In this document: one piece after another, positions 45,401 to 58,100 of the stretch
Layout: every line of letters starts with the position of its first letter
Position numbering within the stretch: the first letter of the stretch is position 1
Source of the DNA: Haliotis asinina
Lineage: Eukaryota > Mollusca > Gastropoda > Lepetellida > Haliotidae
Length of the DNA stretch: 64,000 bases
Direction of reading: 5' to 3'
NCBI RefSeq assembly: GCF_037392515.1
Contig: NC_090291.1
Span: forward strand, 18,875,501-18,939,500
Position numbers and translations under genes: made by a program
The notes under the pieces: model-generated
The model's input: the letters and a program-made list of their open reading frames with translations, nothing else
Told to the model about the DNA's origin: nothing
Databases searched by the model: none

Positions 45401-48400
45401 ATGAGATCAATCAAACATGTGTGGGAATATCTTTCTGTTCACTGAAAGGACTTACTGGGGGAAGTTCAGCTGTGGCATCCTTGATCTCTGACACGATGAT
45501 GTGCCGGTAGATGTTACGTGGCGTGCCTTGGTACCGAATACTTCGCCTGTAGATCAGATGACAAAACAATATTGCTCAATACAACCAACCCTAAGATTTA
45601 TCATACAAATCTACAGTTCCCCTCTTTTTATCCTGACAGTATTTTAAATGACCATTGAAACTCTTGTGCAAATGGGTGAAAATGAACTGTGCAAGCTCTC
45701 ATTTCTCAAAAAGCTGTATTCGCCCCTAGCCCTCACCCAGATGCCATTATCTTATTTGGTGAACCTTTGACAGACCACAACCCCATCCCCCAAACCTTAC
45801 CCAAACCTGATTCACTTTAGCTCACTCCCTTCTATATTACCTCACCCCTTCCCTCTATATTCTCTCACCCCTTCCCTAAACCTGATTCCCTCCAACCAAC
45901 TACCCCCTATATTACCTCATCCCTTCCCTCTGTATTATGTACGTCCCTTCCCTCAATATTCCCTCACCCCTTCCTCAAACCTAAGTCCCTCTAGCCAACT
46001 AATATCTATATTACCTCACTCCTACCCTCCATATTATGTGACCATTCCCTCTATATTACCTCCCTTCCTTCTATATTCCCTCACCCTTACCCTCTGTATT
46101 ACCTCACCCCTTCCTTCTATGTTACCTCACCCTTCTCTTCTATATTCCCTCACCTTTCCTCAAACCTCAGTCCCTCTAACCAACTGTCGTCTAAATTACC
46201 TCACCCTTCCCCTGTATATTACATCACCCCTTCCCTCTATATTACATCACCTTTCCCCTCTACATTCCTTCACCACGTCCCTCTAACCAACTCTCCTCTA
46301 TATTATCCTGAATTACAATTTTTACATGATTTGCGTTATTTTAGAAATGACTTCTCCCCGTTGTTAGGCACTGTCCTTGTGTCAATACACTTAACAAGAC
46401 ATAGTTACTACAATTCCAATAATATACTACACACAATCAAATCATTCTCAGTCATACCCTTTACAATACACTGTAAATGACTTATACACATATGCTGCAC
46501 CAGTTATTGATTATACTGTTCCTACCTCAGTTTGTGTGAGACTGAGAGGCAATGTGTGTATTGCACAGGAACCAGGTGTTACATGTAATCAATATGGGTA
46601 TTGTGTTTGTTATCCAAGTCTCCTGGCTTTCTGAAACGTTTGGAATGACTCCTGAAACATCTTGACATGCTAGTATAAGCCTCCATAGCTCAGTGGTTAG
46701 AGCACTGGTCTTGTAAACCAGGGGTCGTGAGTTCGATCCTCACTGGGGGCTGAATTCCCTTTTTTTTTTAATATGTAATTTTTACAAGGAGTTTGAAACA
46801 AATGAATTATGTAGTTGTATATGCTATAAATATACTTGACTTATCAAAATTATATCTAAATATCATATATTATTTCTAGGAGCATATCCGTTCTGAATCC
46901 AAACATACTATTCTGGAAACAATACCATTTATATTTAGTTTAACTACTCCTTGAAGCTCAGTATAATTCCCTGATAGTAAACAAACCTGTCTTCCAGTTT
47001 GGTTATTTCACTAAACCCAAAGAATAAACATCACACTAGCATTTGAGTTGTGGTTACAGGCCTATATATAATACCTGTATATTGCACTGTCCATAGCAAT
47101 AAAACAAGGGGTGGACCTAAGGAACTGCAGTGTGTAGCAGAATTTGCATTATTTACAAATGATTCTGTGTGTTTAAATCCAAGATACAGTCTTGCTATGA
47201 TTCTTGGTTCAACAGAACCATAACTAGATGCCCCTGTTTCCCTTATGATGTTGGTGATGTCAATAAAACCAGCATCAACATTGGTTTTCCAACCCCATTA
47301 CACTATCATGCACTCTTATTCTGAACTCTCCCAGCAGCAATAATCGCCAATCCTCTTGACCAGTTCATAAGTAACTATCTACAACACCCCAAAAACAGAC
47401 TTAAAAGACTGAAATTTACTTAACATTCTGTATTTTACTTTTCAAGAAAGAGAAGTGAGGGTCCATCACTGAAAAGAGAGTTTGTATTGTTTGTTCAGGG
47501 AATTTTAATATGTGGCCCAAATGTCACTATATTTGATAAATTTTTATAACAAATGTTGGATATAGTAACTGACACACTCCTCTAGCACTGCTAAGTGATG
47601 GCCTTACTTTTGCCTGGCATCCTCAACCAGTGGGTCTTTCCTGTCCACTCTCGCCAACACCTCCTTCACGTTCCTCTCCAGCCAGGTCATAGCATCAGGC
47701 TCCTTCCAGCAGGAGAAACTCCGCCCTATGTACAGAGCTATCAGCTGCTTCAGCGCCACCGTCTGACTGTCAAATGGAAGGATGATATTTGTTGTGTTAA
47801 TCATATTTCCACTGTCTGAAGTGTTCAGCAGGAAAACAAGTCTGGCATCACAAGATAGACCTGTTGAATAACAGTTTCAATACCAACACTGTTAGTAGGT
47901 TCTTTGTGAAGTGTAATATACAGTACCTGCATCAAACAGTGTGTTGGTACACAACCTGATGTATCAAGTGCTATTCTTGTACGACACTGTCCTTGTTAAA
48001 CGCCTGCCATGAACAGTGCCTGCCTAATACGGAGCTTGCCTCCTACACTACCACCTTACTATCTCATGTTGTTGATCACTGGATTGTCTGGTTCAGCCTT
48101 GATTACTTACAGACAGTGGCCACACAGTTGAACATTGTTGAGTGTGTTGTTAGCACCAAAAAAACAAAACCTCCCAACAAAACCCACCTCCTATAGTGCC
48201 AGTCTCATACAATGCTTGTCCTTCAGAATATATGCCTCCCACAGAACCTCTTTCTTACAGTGCCTGCCTTGTAGTGTACAGTGTCTGCCTAATATACAAC
48301 CTGTATAACACCTGTTTCCTACAGCCCCTATGAAGTACAGTACATGCGTAATACAGTGGTTACTGCCTACGGTGCCTGCCTCGTACAGTGTATGATAGAT

Positions 48401-51400
48401 ACAATGCCTGGCATGAACTGCTCACCTGTTCTGAGCGGCAGGTCCAAAAAATGGATGTGATGTGACAGCACTATCTGGGTTGACACTGCACTTGTCCAGC
48501 AGTGGCATCAGAATCCCCGGAAACATGATCAGGCTGGACTGGAGCTACAAACAACCACACATTCTGTATTATCTTACCTCACGCATGAATGTCGCTTTCT
48601 GATTGCCTAAGCGCTATTCTATTATTTTCACTGTACCCCGCTTACAGGCGATGTATTATTTTCAATGTACACTGCTGGGAATTCCGAACTCTTCTGGTGC
48701 TTCATGGTAGTACTTTTTTACCTCAAATAACATTGAATCATACATCAAGCACGAAAATTACCGATGTTTTGCGACTGAAAATCGATGGAAGGGATATAAC
48801 TCGAATCTGTTTACCTTATGTCGTCTCCAAAATAGAGATTAGCCTTGCATTCAACAGAAGTGCTTCAAACAGCTCGAAATTAAAACTTGGGTGTTCGGTA
48901 AGATAAATATGTTGTTCACTGGTCCCTCGGGGTCCATGGGCTCTTGTACCCTTAGGTTTGTTTTTGTTCCCCGTTTGCCCATGGCCCCCTCATGACCAGT
49001 GGACAACATGTAATGTTACAATGTATACTCTCTCTCAGGGTTCTACTTGGCACATATCACTCAGTCCTACATACGTATCATCTAGGAAAGAATAAAAGAA
49101 AGTCTAACAGGACGGACCCAAAAGAATGTGGTTATTGGAATGATTGAACCTATTAACACAGAAGCAAGAAGATATTTATCAGATAGGTTTGTTGTGACAA
49201 ATTGTGTTTAAATGTTTGGACAGTCCATAAAAAAACTTTCCTGACTTAATCACTAGCTTTGGTTCAAGCAAGGAAATCTCCATCTTTATTAAAAACACAG
49301 CATCACACTATATACTATTTCTTTTACTTTCAGTTGCTTCGGCCATCAGTAACCCTTGCTTGTCATAAGAGGCTGCTAACAGGATTAGGTGGTCAGGCTC
49401 ATAGTCTTAGTTGGCACAAGTCATCGGTTCCCAGTTGTGCATATAAATGTTCATGCCGTTGATCACATCATTTTCCATATTGCCAAGCACCTCCATGCAA
49501 TGCTAAAGCCACAAAATGAAGCAAGTCTAGATTTCCCATGTTTTCCCTGAATCTCCCATCTCACTGGGGCTCCTTTTCAATTTAAATGAGTTCATTTGTT
49601 ACTATCAAAATTATATATATATTCAGGGACTAAGCATTAGTCTACAGTGGTCATCCCAGGACCTCAGTTAAAATGGGGATGAATCCGGGTAAAGCTGCTT
49701 GCCTAATTTGACAACAAATGTGCTCCAATGTATACTATGAAGTCCAAGCTCTCAGGGTCAACCTGACAATCAGTCATCTAATCAGTCTCCGTAACCAACC
49801 TTGTTTAGTTTCACTTGGTTTGTGGCCTGTGTGCTTGATGTCAGCAAGATCGTGTGCAACCAAAAGTCACACCTGTGAACTACAATGGTCACACTTAGAC
49901 AGAAAACCTTGCATCTTGTGTACATATCTCACGGTGCATAACTCACCAGGTTATCTGCAGCATCTGTACTTTCCTGGTTTTGATTGGCCACATGGAACAT
50001 TGCCAGCGGAACAGAGAATGCAAAGTTGGGCAACTGGGTCAGGTTCCGATGAGCCTGCAAATGACACAATCCAATATAAATGCCATGGCACTGAGTGAGT
50101 GAGTGAGTGAGTGAGTGAGTGAGTGAGTGAGTGAGTGAGTGAGTGAGTGAGTGAGTGAGTGAGTGAGTGAGTGAGTGAGTGAGTGAGTGAGTGATTTCTA
50201 GAATATCAGGGATATATTTTTAAGATACCAATTTGTCACTTGTTTCTATTTTCATATCCTAAGACAGTGAATTCTCTTTAACTTGTTTCATAAGGAATCA
50301 CAGCTAAAGTGTGGATATACCTTGAGCACTTTGATTTGAAAAAGGAAACCCAAAACTACAAACAGGCAGAATACCTCCTGCATCTTAAAAACAAATTGTA
50401 GATTATTGAAAATTAATTCACTTCTGCTTAAAGAACTAACTGAAAAGAGGTACACAAAGCAAGTCTAAGTACACAGCTTTCTAAATCCACTCACCTCCCA
50501 CTCATGGTACATGCGAATGATGAAGCTAAACTGTTCAGCTCGCAGTGCATAGAAGTCAATCATCAGCAGTACACACATAGGGTCACCGTCAGGGTCCAAG
50601 CTGTAATATGTGTAGCCTTATTCAACAATCAGTGACAAGAAATATAACATAAGCCTTGAAACACATTTAAGTTTTAATTCAAGGGAATTTGTTTGCTGTT
50701 TAATGCTGTGCACAGCCATATTCCAGCAATATGTGACACCCCTCACAAGGCAGCAAGTAATTTCATGAGTGAAGATCTATTATCCTAGACATTTCTATAA
50801 CACTGATATCCAGTTCGCCAGTTCAACTGCTCACGCACACTTTGCTTTTCTCCAGATCATTGGATGGCCACTGCAGCTGTACATCGTATTTTCAATCTCA
50901 ACTCCCTTAAGATCATACAACTCTTGCAGCCTGCTAGGTGCACTGAATTAATGTGCCTTTACCATTGTTACGAGGTACCCACTCACAGCTGGGTGGACTG
51001 GGGCACATAGTCACAGTACTTTGTCTATATTTACTGAGCTTTGCTGTACCCATAACCAGGTGTTTGCACATACTTGTGTGGCCACCATCTGGTCATCTAC
51101 CAACAGATTCATGAGTTCTCTTAAGTGCACAGGGTTGTGTACTGCACACTAAGTAAAGAGTCTACACACAGATGACTCCAAAGCTTTTTACACGGTCACA
51201 AATAAGTTCCATCCCAGCACCTCCAAGCTTGCTGGATTACTTAGGAGATAAACATACTGTGTTGGAAAATCAGAGGTGTATAACGAAATTATAGTAGCTC
51301 TAAATTTGATTGAAAACCGAACGCGTAGCGTGAGGTTTTAAATACAAAATTTAGAGCTATATCTAGAGGTATATAACGTGATTATATACCTCTGAATGAC

Positions 51401-54400
51401 TTTGATTAACCAATCAGAATCCAGTATTTACTGAAGTCATGGTAGAATATAGTTTGGCATGAAATGCATGTGGACCTGTCTTTTTTTTAACAAACTCTTC
51501 ATCCAATGTTCCAACCAATCTAAAACTTTGCAAGTGGATGTTTTGTCAGACAACCTAATCACACTGTAAATCACCGATTTTATGCATTTATATGAACTAG
51601 CGCCTAAACAGCTTGCCCACCACAACAATGTTACCAGTAAGTGCAATAGTTTCCAAATTTTGCTAGTCAGGTCATCTATGCCAGAAAGTTACTAGCCCAC
51701 AAAATAATTCACTAGCCAGTTGTGAAAATAATTCACTAGCCTGGAAATGTAAATGTAGACACAGTTTTCATCATTAAGCTGTTAATATTATGAGCATTTT
51801 TAACACACTGTAATCTTGCATGATTTAAAAGTGTATTATAACTTAAAAAGTTGGATAGAGTAGTAAATTTACTAAATGACCCCATGAAATTTCAATAGCC
51901 AGTTGGGCAAGTGACTACAGAGATTTACTTGCCCGACTATATTTTCACTTGCAATGGGCTAGTGGGCCAGTGGGCCAGTGGCTATTTTGAACACTGGAAT
52001 ACATAAAAGGTCATTGTCCTCCATTTGTAGAACACTGAACATCCGACATCCCAAAAATTGAATGAGATGAAAAGAGTGCTTGATAAAAACAGTTTGCAGA
52101 TATATTTTGCATACAATTATTCATGTGTCATGGTAATAGATACTGGTTAGGTTAAACTGGTTCTGGTTCATATCTACTCAGTAACCTTTCTTAATGACTA
52201 GTTTATACCTACCTGAGAAGAAGTTTACAGAACTCCAGAGCAGTCCTGTTGCACCCCCTCTGTCCTACTGACAACAGATGTCGGAACAGGCACAGGTACA
52301 TTGCCCTGTAGACATACAAACATCATATAGCTTGTTCAACAGACATACAATCATACAGTTTGTTCAACAGACCTAAAAACATCATATAACTTGTTCAGAC
52401 ATACAGACATCAAGTAACTTCTTCAACAGACATACAAACATCATATAGCTTGTTCAACAGACATACAAACACCATATAGCTTGTTCAACAGACATACAAA
52501 CATCATATAGCTTGTTCAACAGACATACTAACAGCAGATAGCTTGAACAGCATGCAGACAGCTTCTCTTACTTTATGAAGACAGTTTAATTCTCACTGTA
52601 TTACCAGTACCTGTTCTCTTGCCTCCTGAAGTCGAGTCTGCAGGTGCCGGTTGTCATACTGAAGGACGGATGGAACGTATGCTCAAATGCATACAGAGCT
52701 CTCTCTATAATGAACAATAACAAATTGTTAAAAGTTCAAATTCACACCATCTCACGCGCTTTTTGATGGAGTTTCAATTCATGGCCTACATGCTCCAAAG
52801 ACGGACACATATAAGGAAGACATCTAGGACAAGTCCCCATTGCCCTGAACACAGTACAAAACGACTGGTCATTCCAATTTTTATCACTGGCAGCCAAAAG
52901 AACACTGTGATATCCCATATGAAAGAAATGTGTTTGCAAATTTGAGATTTTTCCATTTTTCTCAAAAAGGATTAACAATGTCAAAATACAAGGTATTTAA
53001 ATTGAGCCCATGCCTGTGATTGATGACCATGATGACAGTATGTCTGTCTACCTTCTGGTGGATCACCTTCCTAATCAATTAACAGTCTGTCTACATGTGG
53101 CATGTCTGCAGATTGCAGTGGGTACACAAGTACACCTCTAAATGTTAGACTATGTAAAACTTGACCTGTCTAAACATGACCTGGATTAACATTACTAGAA
53201 TTTGTAGAAGAGACAACTAATTTGGATCAGTTGCTCAAGCTTGATTGACCTCGTAGGTAGTGGCTGATACCATGACAATGCTGGATGCTGCTCATGATAT
53301 CAACCACTGGATTGACTACAGAAAAACAGTTGGAATAAAAATTATGTTAACAAACAACAAACCTTAGTCACATAATAACTTGAAATGCCTTACCAATAAG
53401 TTCAGCAGCCATCTGCATATCTTCACTCATCTTAAAGACATCACTTAACTGGATGAGTCCATTGATGTGGTAGGGGTGCATCTGCAGCAAATTCTGTACA
53501 AACACAAAACATTCAGTGTCTCAAGGAACTGTGGCCCAGCTGGGAAACTATTGGGTGACTAAAATACTGTAACAATACTGAAGCAATTGCTTCCATTGTC
53601 AAATAAAGGAATGATGCCAAAGCAGTACATGTGTCTGGACCACTATAAGCCCATCAGTAAAATCTAAAAATAACGATCTGATTTTGAAAGTCATGTTCCT
53701 GCTCTAGGATCTTTGTTCCAAGAACAAATAGAAGCATGCCGTAACAGTAACTTTGAACATATACCTGTTCATTTCATGCCTAATAAAAATTTGAGTTTTG
53801 TTCAAATAAAGATCTTCTGTCAAATGACCTCATCCCCTTTACTAGCTCTGCAGACTTACAGCAATGTTCTGTGGGTTGAGTGACTCCACAGCTTCCAGAA
53901 ATTTGAACTCGGTCTGCTGGTATTGGTGATTATGTTCAAATGTAAACAGCTGACAGTTTGGACGGTTGTCTAGAAGTGACATAGATAAACCTATAACAGA
54001 CACAAATTTATTTTGTTATTAAAAGTGTGGATTCATACTGCCTAGTTATGGGTCAGACACATTGACCTAACCCAGTCTGTCAAGAGCAATAAGACTGACC
54101 GAGGACCTATCACATGGCCAATATGAATGAGTGAGTGAGTGAGTTTGGATTTACGCCCCTTTCAGCAATAATCCAGCGATATCACGGCGGGGGACACCAG
54201 CCTCACACATTGTACCCACGTGGGGAATCGAACCCAGGTCTTCGGCGTGATGAACGAACGCTTTAACCACTTGGCTACCCCCCCGCCCCTGGCCAATATG
54301 AAAACACTCAAATAATAGCATAGTTATAAATGATGTACCAGAACTATATGTTCCCAAATAGTAAAAAAATAGATAACAGTAAAAGTAAATAGTAAATGTT

Positions 54401-55075
54401 AAAATAGTATAGTAAAAATGTCACAATCTATTGTCTAGTTGTGATTGCAGTTTAAGGAATGCAGTATCACTTTCAAAGGCTGTATTGAAAAGGCTAAGCT
54501 GGCCTGATCTGCTCATATCCTGTAAAGCTCACGATGAAGGCCACTTTGAGCTCTGAGCTTATTGCTCTACCTGGCTTCTAAATCCATTGAGTGAAGAATT
54601 CAGACTTACATGAACAAAATTTCTTCATCTCTACTACAAACTTAAATGGCCAGTTCCGATGCAACAGACACTTTAAGATCCAAGCAGTTATGGAACAGAC
54701 TTAGTAACTCATTATCGTTTTAACTGAATAACTGATCAAATTCAAAACTGTTCTAAAAACCTAATCGAAGGGGTTATGTTGTGAGAAGTAACTGGGAGGA
54801 TTTCTTCATGATTCTATCATATCACCTGTTCTTCCAATCGCTGGCCAGTTGTCTCGAGGCTGGACTAGCTTCGTCCCTCTATGGAAAGTTCTATGTCTTC
54901 CTCTCTGCCGACTTTGTATTGAGGAGAGACATTTATAAGTGAAGTATCATAAATTCATAATTATTTACAATCAGAATATATCGCCTAACATTTAAACATG
55001 ATAACTGTTCATAGTCATGGAAGTGCAGATGGAAAAGATAGCAAAGTTATTATGATTTTGGAGGTGTGTGTGTGT

Positions 55076-55106
<31 letters not shown>

Positions 55107-58100
55107 GGGCAGTATACATCAATGAACAAATCAAACCTTCAGTATAAACGCAATAATACAAAGACCATTTACATCTGCTATTAGAGTAATTAGTGTACCT
55201 CATCAGAGAATTAAAGTGATTATTTCAGTAAAAATATTCTCATATCAATTCCAGGTGAAACTACTTGACTTACTTTGTTTCTTGCTGAACTACCCTGGAA
55301 CCAAATATCCTCCTCATTTCATTATCAGGATTTAGATTCCTGTTGACAAAAAAGAAAAACACAATCAATAATGGTCCTGTCAAGTCAATGCTGTATCTAT
55401 CAATTTTATCAAAAGCATGTCTTTTCAGAAAACTATCAGACTGTTTTGTAATCCTGGTTACTAGCTGAATATTTTCTAATGACAGGTGTATAATGAACTA
55501 TAGTTAGAATGTACTAAAAATAGTGGACCCCTTGACATTATTACAAGACTGAAGCACTTTACTGTATTTGTATTTTTTATTCTGACTTCTTTGGTTCAAG
55601 ATACCCAAGAAGATCCTGACTAGGAATGGTTTTCATTAACCCATGCTTGTTGCAAGAGGCGACTAACAGGATCAAGTAGTCAGACTCACAGACTTGGTTG
55701 ACATGTCACTGCATAGAACGAAGCTCATGATGTTGATCACTGGATTGTCTGGTTCAAACTTGATACTTTGTGCAACATAGCAGCAATATTGCTGCATTAA
55801 ACAACAAACCAACAAACTATCCAACCACCTTTGGTCCAAGATAATTACAGCAGTGGGACCAACTCTGCCATAGAATCCACACATTCTTTAATGTGTCTTG
55901 TTTCCTTACCTGTGTTCCACATTTAGCAGAGCTCGCATGTCACTGGTTATCGTGTCTACCACCACACCACCACCAGAAGTCTGGTCTGTCAGTCCCAGGA
56001 TACGATTCACCTCTCGTATACCAGCATCAATCTCATCTTCACCCTGCTGTCAAACAGTACAGCATCACAGACAGAAAACAAACACTTATAGGCCTATTAC
56101 TTCAGAAGGGTCAAAATATATCTGCAGTTGCATACAACTGGTTTATGGCAAATCTATTTTTCATTACAATTTTCCCTAGTAGGTTAATGGGACAGCTACA
56201 AGTCACGAAGCTAGCTCATTCAACTCATGTTGCTATAAATGAATACAGGAAAGTTTAAAATATTCTTACATCTCCAGTGGGTGCAGCTGTGTTATCATTT
56301 TCTTTTCCTTTTTTCTTTTTTTTCTTTTTCTTCTTTTTTGTGACAGCTTTTGGGGAATTTTCCTCGTCCTCTTCCACAGGATTTTCAGTTTTCTCTTTAT
56401 TCTTTTCCCCATTCTCTTTAGTTTGTTTCACATCAGCTTCATCATTAAGTTCAGCTGGTTTTACAGGTTCAACAATGATCAGCTCCGGCTCCTCTTCAAC
56501 ATCATCATTCAACTGAAATTGAACATCACAACATATTCTTTTTCAAAATGGAAACAGATTTTCACAAACTGTACCACTCATAGGGGTGAAATGATATTCT
56601 CTTACCACGGTTTGGTACGAATTGTGGTATAAGGACCTCGGTTCAGTCCACTTTAGTTCGGTATATGAGATATCATCATGTAGTAGAAAAGTGACATCAG
56701 AAGGCTTACATTGTTTGATAACATTGAAAAAAAATAACTATTATCTTTGTTATTTGGAATAAACACAACTGTCCTTTTATGACTAGACAGAAATGACAGA
56801 ACAAAATATCAAATTTTGGGAATGCATTATGGTGTACCGCTGCTCTATGGCATACTGTTTCAGCAGTAGCTACTTATATGGAGAATATACTCAAGTGTTT
56901 GAATTTTCTGTCGAACCTCAAGGTTTTCTTCTGCAGAACTTTAATGTTGGGACCTAATAAACTCCCTAATTTGATGTTAGGGTTCAAGGTTCTAATGTTA
57001 TGTTTTACTCTGTACTTGAATATGTCTTTGCTAGAGGATCTAGGTTATATTAACTCTGTCGGATCGATGATTTCGGAACACCCAGAACTGTAGAGCTGTC
57101 CTATCCTTTAAATTTGTTCAGTATTCAGCAAAGAACATAACTTTCAGTGTTTAGTAAAACCAGAGTTGTTACTATATAAAACTGCATGCAGATTACAGCC
57201 AGAATGTTAGATATCATATATTTATCAAAACTGTCAATGTCATTCGAACAACGTTGATTTCTTGGTTTGTTTTATTTCATTGTTGGACAATGCCGATTGT
57301 TTTTGCTCTGTTTGTTGTTACAGACACAATCTAATAATTGAAACCCGTGAAGGGCCAGGTTAAAACTGTTCATGTTGTAAGAAGCAGCTAATGGAACTGT
57401 GTGGACAGGTTCTCTGACTTGGTTGACACGTCACCATAGCTCAGTTGAGTGATGCTCATGATGTTGATCACTAGATTGTCTGGTCCAGATTCAGTAATTT
57501 ACAGGCAACTGCCATATAGCTGGAGTATTGCTGAGAGTGACATTAAACGATGAACAAATCAGCAGTCACCAAAGTTGCCAAGCCTGGCCACCCAGTCAGT
57601 ATGAGATTTATGACAATGTGAAAATCCAAGGTATTTAAATACAACAACAGTATTTAATCGGCGTATATTACTGTCTTAATGGGACTTGTCAGCTGCACAG
57701 AGCTGAAGAGCAGTTCATCTCTTCCTTTTATATCCCAGTGTTAGGGGTTTTGACGATGTAAGACAAAAACGTAATTTTCATCTTAAATATCATTTAACGT
57801 TTTGTTTTTGCTAACCTTGATTGATACAGATATATTCATATATTTCACACAAAAATATGTGTTTCCTACAAAAATAGCATTGATGACATCGTATTGGCGA
57901 ATTTGTAGCTGCTTGCAACATCTGGCTATTTTGTATATGTATTCAACGATGACTCCTACTTTTACCTCCGCACAGCCAGGGAGTGTTTTCATCACGTGGC
58001 TTCCTGTTTAATACATAACCTGTCAACAGCAGACGACTGATCTTGCTGGATTTCCCTCAGCATTTTTTGTTAAACAGGCAACTGATTTTGCATCTGAAGT

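Noticed and set aside
46038-46286. Plus open frame of 82 codons
   Set aside because: Created by translation of the 23-bp pyrimidine minisatellite.
50093-50195. CRISPR-like or regulatory array
   Set aside because: Pure tetranucleotide microsatellite without spacers, in a eukaryotic intron.
56277-56516. Plus open frame rich in Phe and Ser
   Set aside because: Antisense of the TCF25 exon encoding the lysine run.
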